Shown: piece after piece, positions 1 through 6,334 of the stretch | How positions within the stretch are numbered: the stretch's first letter is position 1 | Layout of the letters: each line of letters starts with the position of its first letter | DNA from: JAKVKY01 sp964293585 | GTDB taxonomy: Bacteria > Bacillota > Negativicutes > Acidaminococcales > Acidaminococcaceae | DNA: 8,189 nt | Reading direction: 5' to 3' | Assembly (NCBI GenBank): GCA_964293585.1 | Contig: CAXYYS010000076.1 | Span: 1 to 8,189, forward strand | Made by a program: the position numbers and the translations under genes | The notes under the pieces: generated by a model | Databases searched by the model: none | The model's input: the letters and a program-made list of their open reading frames with translations, nothing else | Told to the model about the DNA's origin: nothing

Positions 1-637
1 CGTATACAAAATCACGGGTCTGCTCCCCGTCACCATAAATCGTCACCGGTTCCCCAGCTGCCAAAAGCTTGCAAAAGACGCTGACGACGCCGCCTTCACC
101 ACCGGCACCCTGCCGTTCTCCGTACACGTTGGCAAAACGGAAGACCGTGGTGTTAAGACCATACACCTCATGATAAACCCGCAGATAATGTTCTGTGGCC
201 ATCTTCGTAATCCCGTAAAAAGATGTCGGCTTCAGCATTTCTGTTTCTTTTAAGGGAACATTTTCATTATCCCCGTACACAGCGGCGCTGGAAGAAAATG
301 TCAGGGAAGGTACCTGATATTTCCGGCAGCATTCCAGGACATTAATCAAGCCCAGCAGATTGACGTCGCAATCCTCCCGGGGATGCTCCATCGAAAAAGG
401 CACCATGGTCTGCGCCGCCAGATGCAGGACCGCATCGAAATGATGGCTGGCAAAACATGCTTCCAGTTCCTGAGAGCGGATATCCGCCTGGATAAATTCT
501 ACATCCTCCGGCACATACTCCCTGTAGCCGGTATCCAAATTATCAACCACCGTCAGTTGTAAACCAGGTTTCCCGTGTAAACGCTGTAATAAATGGGAGC
601 CGATAAAACCGGCGCCACCTGTAATCAAAATTTGCAT
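1..637 (-). CDS. NAD-dependent sugar nucleotide epimerase, GalE-like (3' end beyond left edge)
   Basis: Extended short-chain dehydrogenase/reductase fold enzyme, probably interconverting UDP-glucose and UDP-galactose or a related UDP-sugar in the cytoplasm. 212 residues are visible. The Rossmann loop TGGAGFIGSH is at residues 6-15, the adenine-ribose acidic site VDN at 31-33, the HLAAQ strand at 72-76, the SSSAAVYG catalytic serine region at 115-122, and the YGITK (YxxxK) catalytic pair at Y141/K145. RFANVYGERQ at 167-176 and GEGGVV at 180-185 are typical of GalE/WbpP-type epimerases. Complete members have about 310-340 residues, so roughly the last third lies outside. The ATG at 635-637 begins 4 bases after the flippase stop codon, with GGGAGAGG upstream overlapping the end of that gene, so it is translationally coupled. 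The exact substrate cannot be read; a dehydratase or another epimerase of the same fold is possible. Family confidence is high, the GalE reaction is inferred. Confidence 0.9.
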   Translation of the reverse strand, partial: MQILITGGAGFIGSHLLQRLHGKPGLQLTVVDNLDTGYREYVPEDVEFIQADIRSQELEACFASHHFDAVLHLAAQTMVPFSMEHPREDCDVNLLGLINVLECCRKYQVPSLTFSSSAAVYGDNENVPLKETEMLKPTSFYGITKMATEHYLRVYHEVYGLNTTVFRFANVYGERQGAGGEGGVVSVFCKLLAAGEPVTIYGDGEQTRDFVY

Positions 638-641
638 AAGT

Positions 642-1637
642 TTATTTGCCTCTCCCTTCAGTTATGGATAAGATGCTGGCACCAAAAGTACGCAAGGTAA
701 TCACAGCACCCAGGAAAAATGGAATATATTCAGCTGTAAAACGCCATAAAACCGCTAAGATACCTACCGTACCGCCAGGTACTAAATTCTTAAACAGTAC
801 CAGGAATCCGGCCTCGGCTATACCGGAACCACCAGGGGTAGGTGAAAAATATAAGACCAGGTTCAGAAGCAGCATCCTGCCCATGACCTGTAATAAGTTA
901 AAATCAAAATGCAGACCGGTAAAATAAGCCGGCACCGTGGCATAAATGAAAACCAGGCTTAAGCCTGACTCCAAAAAGGCCCTTAAAACCATGCCCGGCC
1001 GCTGCCCCATGATAAAAGACGCTTCTTTAAAATCACTATACCAGAGAAAACATTTCCGGCGCAGTTCGTGGGAAACATGCCGGGTGCAAGAATAAATGAT
1101 ACGCTGCGGATACTGGGTATGCATTAAATACACCGCTGCAATAGGCATGGCCGTAAAAATCAGGGATACTGTCACAATCACATACATCGGCACCCAGCCT
1201 TTGACAGCACTATCCACATTCATGAAAAAAGGTACCACGATAATTAAGAACAAGATAGACATGATGGTACGGACAAAGATGACCACCGTCGATTTAGCCA
1301 CCGGGATACCGGCCTTTTTCATGAACATGATCTGGGCAACCGCACCGCCCGTTGCCCCCGGCGTCACCAGCGCCAGGAAATAATTGCTTAAAACCACTTT
1401 AATAACATCCAGCGCCGGCAGAGTCTCTCCGGTAATCTTCGTCAAAGTGACCAGGCGCAAGGCATCAAAACACAAACCGATGAAGAGACAGCCCAGTGCA
1501 AGCAAAATAGACCACGGTTCAAACATGGTCAAATATTCCAAAGCCCGTATATCAAATGTAAAATAAATTACGCCGACAGAAATAGCTACCACAAAAAGAA
1601 AGAGAGCTATAATCCTGTACAATACTTTTCTAGGCAT
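642..1637 (-). CDS. UPF0104/YbhN-AglD-type integral membrane protein (LPG synthase TM-domain family, putative flippase)
   Basis: A 331-residue, very hydrophobic protein with about seven to nine membrane segments (clear ones near residues 8-27, 41-60, 116-138, 150-172, 222-240, 250-266 and 303-320). Two glycine/proline-rich motifs mark the family: TPGATGGAVAQ at 92-102 and SPTPGGSGIAEAG at 265-277. This matches the lysylphosphatidylglycerol synthase transmembrane region family (PF03706: YbhN, AglD, MprF N-terminal domain). Members are linked to moving or modifying lipid-linked molecules; the soluble MprF lysyl-transfer domain is absent, so this is not a full MprF. Its start overlaps the deacetylase gene by 8 bases, with GGTGG 8 bases upstream of ATG, and the epimerase starts 4 bases after its stop. 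Context suggests handling a glycolipid or polyprenyl-linked sugar. The substrate is unknown. Confidence 0.88.
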   Translation of the reverse strand: MPRKVLYRIIALFLFVVAISVGVIYFTFDIRALEYLTMFEPWSILLALGCLFIGLCFDALRLVTLTKITGETLPALDVIKVVLSNYFLALVTPGATGGAVAQIMFMKKAGIPVAKSTVVIFVRTIMSILFLIIVVPFFMNVDSAVKGWVPMYVIVTVSLIFTAMPIAAVYLMHTQYPQRIIYSCTRHVSHELRRKCFLWYSDFKEASFIMGQRPGMVLRAFLESGLSLVFIYATVPAYFTGLHFDFNLLQVMGRMLLLNLVLYFSPTPGGSGIAEAGFLVLFKNLVPGGTVGILAVLWRFTAEYIPFFLGAVITLRTFGASILSITEGRGK

Positions 1638-2487
1638 TAGTCAAACCACCAAAATTCATTAATTGTATTTTATTTGCCGCCAGCTTATCTTTATTAGCCG
1701 GAGCAAGAAAAGCCTGTAACTCTTGTTCCCAATGGTATCCCCAGGTAAATTTCCGGGCCAGTTCTGCCGCATCCAGACCGGGATGAGTCATAATCTCGCT
1801 GACCCCGTCCGGCAAAGCCTCCAGGATATTACCTACCAGACGTTCATCCAGATGACCGCCGGCCAGCATACCGAAGAAATGATCCGGTGCCACCAGGCCA
1901 TACGCTGACAACTGCCGCCGGAATAAGGAAGCACAAAAAGTCAGCCCGCACTTTCCCAGGGTCCGTACCAGACCGCCGTCAAAACCACCGCTCCACAGGT
2001 AAGCCTCACCCGGGACGCGTACCGCCTTAAACTTATACTCCCTGCATAACTGCAGGACCACGGAACTCACTCCCGGTAAAACATGCAGATGTTGATGACT
2101 GTCCAGGTGGGTGAAATGCAAACCGGTGGCTAAACCGCGTCCAATCTGGGCGGTCAGTTCCGCTTTTACTTCCGGCAGCTTAATGCCGCCCGTGTATAAT
2201 TTCTTGGCAAAAAGCACATAGTTTTCCGGGAAAACACCTTGATCATCAACCAGAGTGGGCACCTGTTCCGGTGGCAGTACCGGCGCCACGCCGCCCACCA
2301 GCGTCAGGTGGATGCCAACCCCCAAACCAGGATGAGCTTGGGCCAGTGCTACCGCATCTTTAAAGGCCGGTGCGCTGCACATCAGAGACGTGCTGGTGAT
2401 AAAACCATCCTTATAACCTTTAATTATACCCCTATTAATGGATTCTGCCAAACCAAAATCATCGGCATTAACAATTAGCGCTTTCAC
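1630..2487 (-). CDS. ChbG/HpnK (YdjC) family carbohydrate deacetylase
   Basis: 285 residues, the usual length for the YdjC family (PF04794), metal-dependent deacetylases that remove N-acetyl groups from sugars; examples are ChbG on chitooligosaccharides and HpnK in hopanoid glycolipid synthesis. Visible motifs: NADDFG at 7-12 (Asp9/Asp10 expected to bind metal), GIHLTL at 58-63 (His60), THLDSHQHLHVLP at 126-138 (His127 and His131 candidates for the rest of the metal site) and MTHPG at 233-237. No signal peptide, so cytoplasmic. The start is GTG (2485-2487) with AGAGGAGA 5 bases upstream. It overlaps the next membrane gene by 8 bases, and with the epimerase this points to an acetylated envelope sugar as substrate rather than chitobiose catabolism; there is no PTS or glycosidase gene nearby. 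Closest paralogue (ChbG or HpnK) cannot be decided here. Confidence 0.92.
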   Translation of the reverse strand: MKALIVNADDFGLAESINRGIIKGYKDGFITSTSLMCSAPAFKDAVALAQAHPGLGVGIHLTLVGGVAPVLPPEQVPTLVDDQGVFPENYVLFAKKLYTGGIKLPEVKAELTAQIGRGLATGLHFTHLDSHQHLHVLPGVSSVVLQLCREYKFKAVRVPGEAYLWSGGFDGGLVRTLGKCGLTFCASLFRRQLSAYGLVAPDHFFGMLAGGHLDERLVGNILEALPDGVSEIMTHPGLDAAELARKFTWGYHWEQELQAFLAPANKDKLAANKIQLMNFGGLTNA

Positions 2488-2492
2488 AAGTT

Positions 2493-2500
2493 TCTCCTCT
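2493..2500 (-). promoter_or_regulatory. Ribosome binding site fixing the GTG start of the YdjC-family gene
   Basis: On the minus strand AGAGGAGA lies 5 bases before GTG at 2487-2485. The encoded protein begins KALIVNADDFG, so this GTG puts the family's N-terminal metal motif at the usual distance from the start. The 38-base gap between rnhC and this gene (2488-2525) otherwise holds only a weak 5-bp hairpin (AATCT-GGT-AGATT) and no recognisable promoter. Confidence 0.8.
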
Positions 2501-2525
2501 AGAAGTTAAATCTACCAGATTCAGA

Positions 2526-3467
2526 TTAAGCCAGGATTAAAGCTTTCGTATTGGCAAAATGTAATTTCACAAACTTAGCCAGTGCTTCTTTGCCATAAAC
2601 CTGGGCCAGCCGGGCGGCCTCTTCCGTGACCTGCGGACCGGCACCCTTGGGTAACTCGGTTACGCCGGCTGCCTGGGCCAGTTCCTGTAAGTTCTGTAAA
2701 AATGCAGCCCTGGCCAGCACAGACGCCGCCGCTACCGCAATATCCGCTTCCGCTTTAGGCTGTTGCCGCACTGTTTGCAGTTGTGGGAAATCATTCCGCA
2801 GGCGGTGTACCAGGGTTAAATCCGGCGTAAACTGGTCTATCAGCACCCACCGGCAGCGCTGCTGTTTTTGCAGCACCTGGCTTAGCGCCTGATAATGCCC
2901 GCTGGCGAGCAGTGTATTCAGATTCAGGCCCTGAGCTTTTAACCCGGCATAGCGTTTATTATACGCCGCAGGGTTCATGACTAAAACCGCATACAGCGCC
3001 GTAATATTTTTTATCTGTGCCGCTAAGGTCAGTATCTTGCTGTCGGTTAGTTCCTTACAATCCTTAACACCGGCGGCTATCAAAGCCGCGGCTTCTTTTT
3101 TTTGCAGGCACACCGCAGCCACCACCAGGGGTCCAAAATAGTCCCCCTTGCCGGATTCATCACTGCCTGCCCACCAATCCTCAAAACCAGCCTGACCGTC
3201 AAACAGGATGCCCGGACCGGCGGTACCACTACTGCCTGCTACGGCTGCCAGCAGTTCCTGACAGCTTTTCTTTAAAGCATTTTCCTGCTGGCCCCAGACT
3301 AATTTAAAACCCTTCTTGCCGTTATAAATGCACAAGACAACTTTATCCTGTCCTCTGGTTAAAACCAGCTGTTGTCCGTAATTCAGAGGTTTTTCCGTGA
3401 GCAGGGCGCCGCTAGCTTGCAACTGTGCCTTTATCTGTTCCACATAAGCTGCAAAATCACTTTTCAT
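2526..3467 (-). CDS. rnhC: Ribonuclease HIII
   Basis: Cytoplasmic endonuclease cutting the RNA strand of RNA-DNA hybrids, such as R-loops and Okazaki primers. 313 residues, the usual length. Residues 1 to about 80 form the TBP-like substrate-binding domain that separates HIII from HII (FKLVWGQ at 54-60). The catalytic domain starts with WAGSDESGKGDYFGPLVVA at 99-117, the HIII signature with catalytic Asp103 and Glu104. LTDSK at 140-144 and LIDQF at 209-213 (Asp211, third acidic residue) follow. KAEADIAVAAASVLAR at 238-253 carries Glu240 and Asp242, one of which should complete the four-acid site. The ATG overlaps the last 11 bases of larC, with AGGA just upstream, so translation is coupled to larC. 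A functional link to nickel cofactor synthesis is not expected; co-transcription is probably incidental. Confidence 0.96.
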   Translation of the reverse strand: MKSDFAAYVEQIKAQLQASGALLTEKPLNYGQQLVLTRGQDKVVLCIYNGKKGFKLVWGQQENALKKSCQELLAAVAGSSGTAGPGILFDGQAGFEDWWAGSDESGKGDYFGPLVVAAVCLQKKEAAALIAAGVKDCKELTDSKILTLAAQIKNITALYAVLVMNPAAYNKRYAGLKAQGLNLNTLLASGHYQALSQVLQKQQRCRWVLIDQFTPDLTLVHRLRNDFPQLQTVRQQPKAEADIAVAAASVLARAAFLQNLQELAQAAGVTELPKGAGPQVTEEAARLAQVYGKEALAKFVKLHFANTKALILA

Positions 3468-4800
3468 CGTTCCTGCCTTTATAATAGTTCAGCAATGCGA
3501 TCGCCTGCACCTGCTTCAGGGGCAGTCCTGCTTTTTGCGCCACGGCCTTGCAATCTTCAAATTCCGGAGCCGCATTAACTTCTACCTGCGCACAAGCTGC
3601 CACCTTAACCTTAATCTTTCCCCAAGGTGTCTCTACCGGTACCAGTTTTCTGGTCAACGCCGTCCTTTTTACTTCCGTATCCCTGATACCCAGGGTCGTG
3701 GTTTCTGTGAATAACAGTTTTTGCAAGGACGCCAGTTTTTCTGCCGTGGTTAAAAGAGAAATCTCTTGCGCCGGCCGGCCTTTTTTCATCACGATAGGCG
3801 TGATCCAGGCATCCAAAGCACCTAATTTTAAAGCCTGTTCTACTACATAGGGATAAATCTCCGGATTGAGATTATCCACGTTGCAGGCTAAGATATGCAG
3901 CTGTTCTGTTGCTGTATCTGCAACCGGCGTCTCACTTGCGCTCAGGTTTACCCGCAAAACATTGGGAATATCCAGTTCCCAGGTACCTGCGCCATAGCCA
4001 ATCTGCCGGGCGATAAACGCCGCCGGTAGCTCCAGGGCTTGAGTCATGAGCGTCCTGGCCAGGGCTGCACCCGTAGGCGTGGTAAGTTCCTTAGTCACAC
4101 TGCCTTTTTGTGTCACCAGTCCCTGCAAAAGTTCCGCCGTAGCTGGCGCCGGTACCGGCATCAAACCATGGGCGCACTGCACAAATCCTTGTCCCGTGGT
4201 TACAGCCGAAATATACACCTTATCAATCTGCAGATAGGTTAAACCTAAGATACAACCCACCACATCGATGATAGTATCAATGGCTCCCACCTCATGAAAA
4301 TGAATTTTTTCAATCGTGGTACCATGTACCTTGGCCTCGGCCACCGCCAGGGCCTTAAAAACCTGTGCAGCCTGTACCTGTACCGTTTTATCCAAGTCTG
4401 ACCCTTGCAGGATCTGCAGGATATCTGCATAATTACGATGCTCATGGTGATGTGGTATGGCTGCAGCTTCGTGATGATGTTCGTGCTCATGCTCATGTTC
4501 ATGCTCGTGTTCATGCTCATGCTCGTGTTCATGCTCATGCTCGTGTTCATGCTCATGTTCATGCTCATGTTCATGCTCATGTTCATGCTCATGTTCATGA
4601 TTTGATGGCAGCTGCACATTAAAATAAGTGGCAGCAATACCGCATTTATTAACTTTTTGCAAGATTAACCTGTATTCCCCTAAATGCAGCTTAGCCAGTT
4701 CCTGCTGTAAGACTGCAAACGGAAAGCCCAAATCCAGTAAGGCTCCCACCAGCATATTGCCGCTGATACCGGCAAAAGCTTCAATGTAAAGTGTCTTCAA
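3457..4800 (-). CDS. larC: Nickel-pincer cofactor biosynthesis protein LarC (nickel insertion cyclometallase)
   Basis: LarC inserts nickel into pyridinium-3,5-bisthiocarboxylate mononucleotide in a CTP-dependent reaction, the last step in making the cofactor of LarA-type racemases. 447 residues in one frame. The N-terminus has FAGISGNMLVGALLDLG (9-25), the family motif commonly written GISGDM, here with Asn15. A (His-Glu)20 tract occupies 68-107, followed by HHHE and HHHEH up to 121. Then come FHEVGAIDTIIDVVG and a P-T-P-T-GAAL stretch of the catalytic domain, and the C-terminal domain with TTTLGIRDTEVKR, WGKIKVKV and PEFEDCKAVA. In Lactobacillus plantarum larC is split as larC1/larC2 and needs a frameshift; no shift is needed here. 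The start is TTG (4798-4800), 4 bases after the larB stop, whose TGA is part of the Shine-Dalgarno sequence. rnhC overlaps its 3' end by 11 bases. Cytoplasmic. Confidence 0.96.
   Translation of the reverse strand: MKTLYIEAFAGISGNMLVGALLDLGFPFAVLQQELAKLHLGEYRLILQKVNKCGIAATYFNVQLPSNHEHEHEHEHEHEHEHEHEHEHEHEHEHEHEHEHEHEHEHEHHHEAAAIPHHHEHRNYADILQILQGSDLDKTVQVQAAQVFKALAVAEAKVHGTTIEKIHFHEVGAIDTIIDVVGCILGLTYLQIDKVYISAVTTGQGFVQCAHGLMPVPAPATAELLQGLVTQKGSVTKELTTPTGAALARTLMTQALELPAAFIARQIGYGAGTWELDIPNVLRVNLSASETPVADTATEQLHILACNVDNLNPEIYPYVVEQALKLGALDAWITPIVMKKGRPAQEISLLTTAEKLASLQKLLFTETTTLGIRDTEVKRTALTRKLVPVETPWGKIKVKVAACAQVEVNAAPEFEDCKAVAQKAGLPLKQVQAIALLNYYKGRNDEK
4480..4599 (-). repeat. In-frame hexanucleotide repeat encoding (His-Glu)20 in LarC
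   Basis: Twenty consecutive 6-base units of CAT/CAC + GAA/GAG on the minus strand give 20 His-Glu dipeptides without interruption, followed by HHHE (to 4468). Silent differences reveal higher-order structure. From 4546 to 4599 the DNA is a 12-base unit (CATGAACATGAG) repeated 4.5 times. From 4504 to 4557 it is three exact copies of an 18-base unit (CATGAG-CATGAA-CACGAG). Because 6, 12 and 18 are multiples of three, gain or loss of units changes length but keeps the LarC frame. The tract is likely to bind or buffer Ni(II), as His-rich regions do in other nickel-delivery proteins such as HypB and UreE; that role is inference. Confidence 0.97.
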
Positions 4801-4804
4801 AATT

Positions 4805-4811
4805 TCACCTC
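4805..4811 (-). promoter_or_regulatory. Ribosome binding site for the TTG start of larC, overlapping the larB stop
   Basis: GAGGTGA on the minus strand, 4 bases before TTG at 4800-4798. The final TGA of this motif is the stop codon of larB, so the terminating ribosome sits on the larC initiation signal. The TTG start gives KTLYIEAFAGISG, which matches the start expected for LarC. Confidence 0.8.
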
Positions 4812-5563
4812 AGATGATTGATGATGCTGGCCAGCCGGCCAGCTCCGAATCCATTATCAATATTGACCACGGCCACACCGCTGCAGCTGTTCAGCATCCC
4901 CAAAAGTGCGGACAGTCCCTGAAAATTAGCACCATAACCTACACTGGTCGGCACCGCCAGTACCGGTTTGGCTACCAGGCCGCCCACTACGCTGGCCAAA
5001 GCCCCTTCCATGCCGGCAATAACAATAATGACATTGGCTTGCCGCAAATCCTCCACCCGGGCCATGACCCTGTTCAAACCTGCCACGCCCACGTCATAAA
5101 TCCGCTGCACCTTGTTACCCATGATGGCAGCCGTCAAAGCTGCTTCTTCCGCCACCGGGATATCGCTGGTACCCGCCGTGACCACGGCAATTACCCTGCT
5201 AGCATCCTTGGGCAGGGGCTGGCGCTCCACCATGATCATCCTCGCCTGCTCATCATAAACGGCATCAGGCACCTTTGCTTTCACTGCCTCATACATTGCG
5301 GCAGTAGCCCTGGTTCCCAGTACATTATCATGCTGCGTTAAAAGTTGATCTATGATGACGACCACCTGTGCAATGGTCTTACCGGCGCAGTAAACTACCT
5401 CCGGAAAACCCTGACGCAGGGAACGGCTCTGATCCAGAGTAGCAAACCCCAGGTCCAGCACATTGAGTGCTTTAACACTGGTAATAGCCTCGGACTCAGA
5501 AATATTTTTCGTCTGATAATCCTGTAAAATTTTTAAGATTGCGTCCTCATACTTAGTATGCAT
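4805..5563 (-). CDS. larB: Nickel-pincer cofactor biosynthesis protein LarB (NaAD carboxylase/hydrolase)
   Basis: LarB carboxylates the pyridinium ring of nicotinic acid adenine dinucleotide and releases AMP to give pyridinium-3,5-dicarboxylate mononucleotide, the first step of nickel-pincer cofactor synthesis. 252 residues, normal for the family. The N-terminal LarB-specific part contains LDLGFATLDQSRSLRQGFPE (36-54) and VVYCAGKT (56-63). The C-terminal part is PurE (AIR carboxylase)-like: VVTAGTSDIPVAEEA (127-141), the GMEGALASVVGGL loop (184-196), AVPTSVGYG (203-211), and LNSCSGVAVVNIDNGFGAG (224-242). Cys227 corresponds, as far as I can align by eye, to the catalytic cysteine of the family. 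ATG start at 5561-5563 with GAGGAG 4 bases upstream. First gene after the terminator of the pilus operon, and 4 bases from larC. Cytoplasmic. Confidence 0.96.
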   Translation of the reverse strand: MHTKYEDAILKILQDYQTKNISESEAITSVKALNVLDLGFATLDQSRSLRQGFPEVVYCAGKTIAQVVVIIDQLLTQHDNVLGTRATAAMYEAVKAKVPDAVYDEQARMIMVERQPLPKDASRVIAVVTAGTSDIPVAEEAALTAAIMGNKVQRIYDVGVAGLNRVMARVEDLRQANVIIVIAGMEGALASVVGGLVAKPVLAVPTSVGYGANFQGLSALLGMLNSCSGVAVVNIDNGFGAGRLASIINHLR

Positions 5564-5613
5564 ATTACTCCTCGTACTATTTTATTTTTCCAGACAAGAG
5601 GAACCTGATGTAC

Positions 5614-5651
5614 AAAAAACTGCAAAGCGAAATTTGCGCCTGCAGTTTTTT
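5614..5651 (-). terminator. Rho-independent terminator after pilO
   Basis: Perfect 11-base inverted repeat: AAAAAACTGCA at 5614-5624 and TGCAGTTTTTT at 5641-5651. Read on the minus strand the hairpin starts 8 bases after the pilO stop: an A-run, CTGCA stem, a central part that can extend the stem (GGCG against CGCT with one bulge, loop of about 7), then TGCAG and a run of six T. With one bulged base the arms extend by four more pairs (TGTA). The A-run/T-run symmetry means it could also work for plus-strand transcripts. It separates the pilMNO operon from larB, whose start is about 50 bases further on. Confidence 0.85.
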
Positions 5652-5659
5652 GATACACG

Positions 5660-6334
5660 TCACTTATTACCGGACAGGGCTTCCATATTCGCCTTATCTC
5701 TTTCGCGAACTCTTTCCAAACCTGTTGCTTCGCTCTTGTTTTCCACAGGCAGCGTAGGCGTTCCCTTTAGTTCCTTCTTCAGGGCATAGACCGTTAGCTG
5801 AGTATCCATGGTCAAATCACCATTGGTCTCGTTACCACTAATGCCCACCTGTTGCAGCTTGGCATAACGGTCGCCTGCTTCCACCTGCTGCAGGAAATCC
5901 ACAATCTTATAGTAATTGCCGGTTAGCTTTACTTTCAAAGGCACGGCAAAAGCATTACCTTCCTTGACAATCTCTGCGGCCGCCGGCGTCTTGATATTCG
6001 TGATGGAAACACCGGTATGCTCCGCCTTGCCTGAATAGTCACGCAGGACATCAGGGATAGATACCTGGTCAGGAATATGTTTCTGAGCCTCCTGAAGCTT
6101 AACCCTTTGCGTCGTAGCAAAAGTTTCGTAATCCTTATTTTGTTGGGCAAAAGTTTGATAAGCCGCCAGCTTCTGCCGCTTACCTGTCAGTACCAGGTTG
6201 TTCTTCTGATTATCCTGATAGAGCGGTGTCACCACAAAGACCAACACCAGGACGAACAGTAAAAATGATCCTAACAGGAACAGAGAGTATTTGCTGTTTT
6301 GTGATAAGGCCGGCTGTTTAAGATTAAACTTCAT
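5660..6334 (-). CDS. pilO: Type IV pilus assembly inner-membrane protein PilO
   Basis: Partner of PilN in the type IV pilus alignment complex, anchored in the cytoplasmic membrane with most of the protein outside. 224 residues: a short cytoplasmic N-terminus, one membrane segment at about 17-37, a coiled-coil stretch at about 41-88 rich in Gln, Lys and Glu, and a ferredoxin-like domain at about 95-187. The last includes the VPLKVKLTGNYYKIVDFLQQVE segment (131-152, 22 residues, with the G139/Y142/F147 pattern usual for PilO) and a closing TQLTVYAL strand. A charged tail of about 37 residues (188-224) follows the fold. It begins inside the pilN stop (ATGA overlap) with GGGGTGG upstream. The terminator follows immediately, so no pilP or pilQ is in this operon. 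A GspM-type secretion protein is the alternative, but pilM and pilD context favours PilO. Confidence 0.9.
   Translation of the reverse strand: MKFNLKQPALSQNSKYSLFLLGSFLLFVLVLVFVVTPLYQDNQKNNLVLTGKRQKLAAYQTFAQQNKDYETFATTQRVKLQEAQKHIPDQVSIPDVLRDYSGKAEHTGVSITNIKTPAAAEIVKEGNAFAVPLKVKLTGNYYKIVDFLQQVEAGDRYAKLQQVGISGNETNGDLTMDTQLTVYALKKELKGTPTLPVENKSEATGLERVRERDKANMEALSGNK

Noticed and set aside
2503..2520. Small hairpin AATCT-GGT-AGATT between rnhC and the deacetylase gene as a terminator
   Set aside because: The stem is only 5 bp, AT-rich, and not followed by a T-run; the genes on both sides seem co-transcribed.
4480..4599. CRISPR array or non-coding tandem repeat
   Set aside because: Units are 6 bases with no spacers and lie in frame within larC; it is a coding low-complexity repeat.
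4245..4637. 130-residue minus-strand frame with Met-Asn-Met-Ser repeats, and plus-strand frames rich in His-Ala-His-Val over the same region
   Set aside because: These are the other reading frames of the hexanucleotide repeat in larC. The larC frame has clear homology on both sides of the repeat; the others have none.
5579..5584. TAAAAT as a -10 box for a larB promoter
   Set aside because: No acceptable -35 or TG extension could be paired with it (CAGGTT at 17 bases is poor). A larB promoter is likely in 5564-5613 because a terminator precedes it, but I cannot place it.
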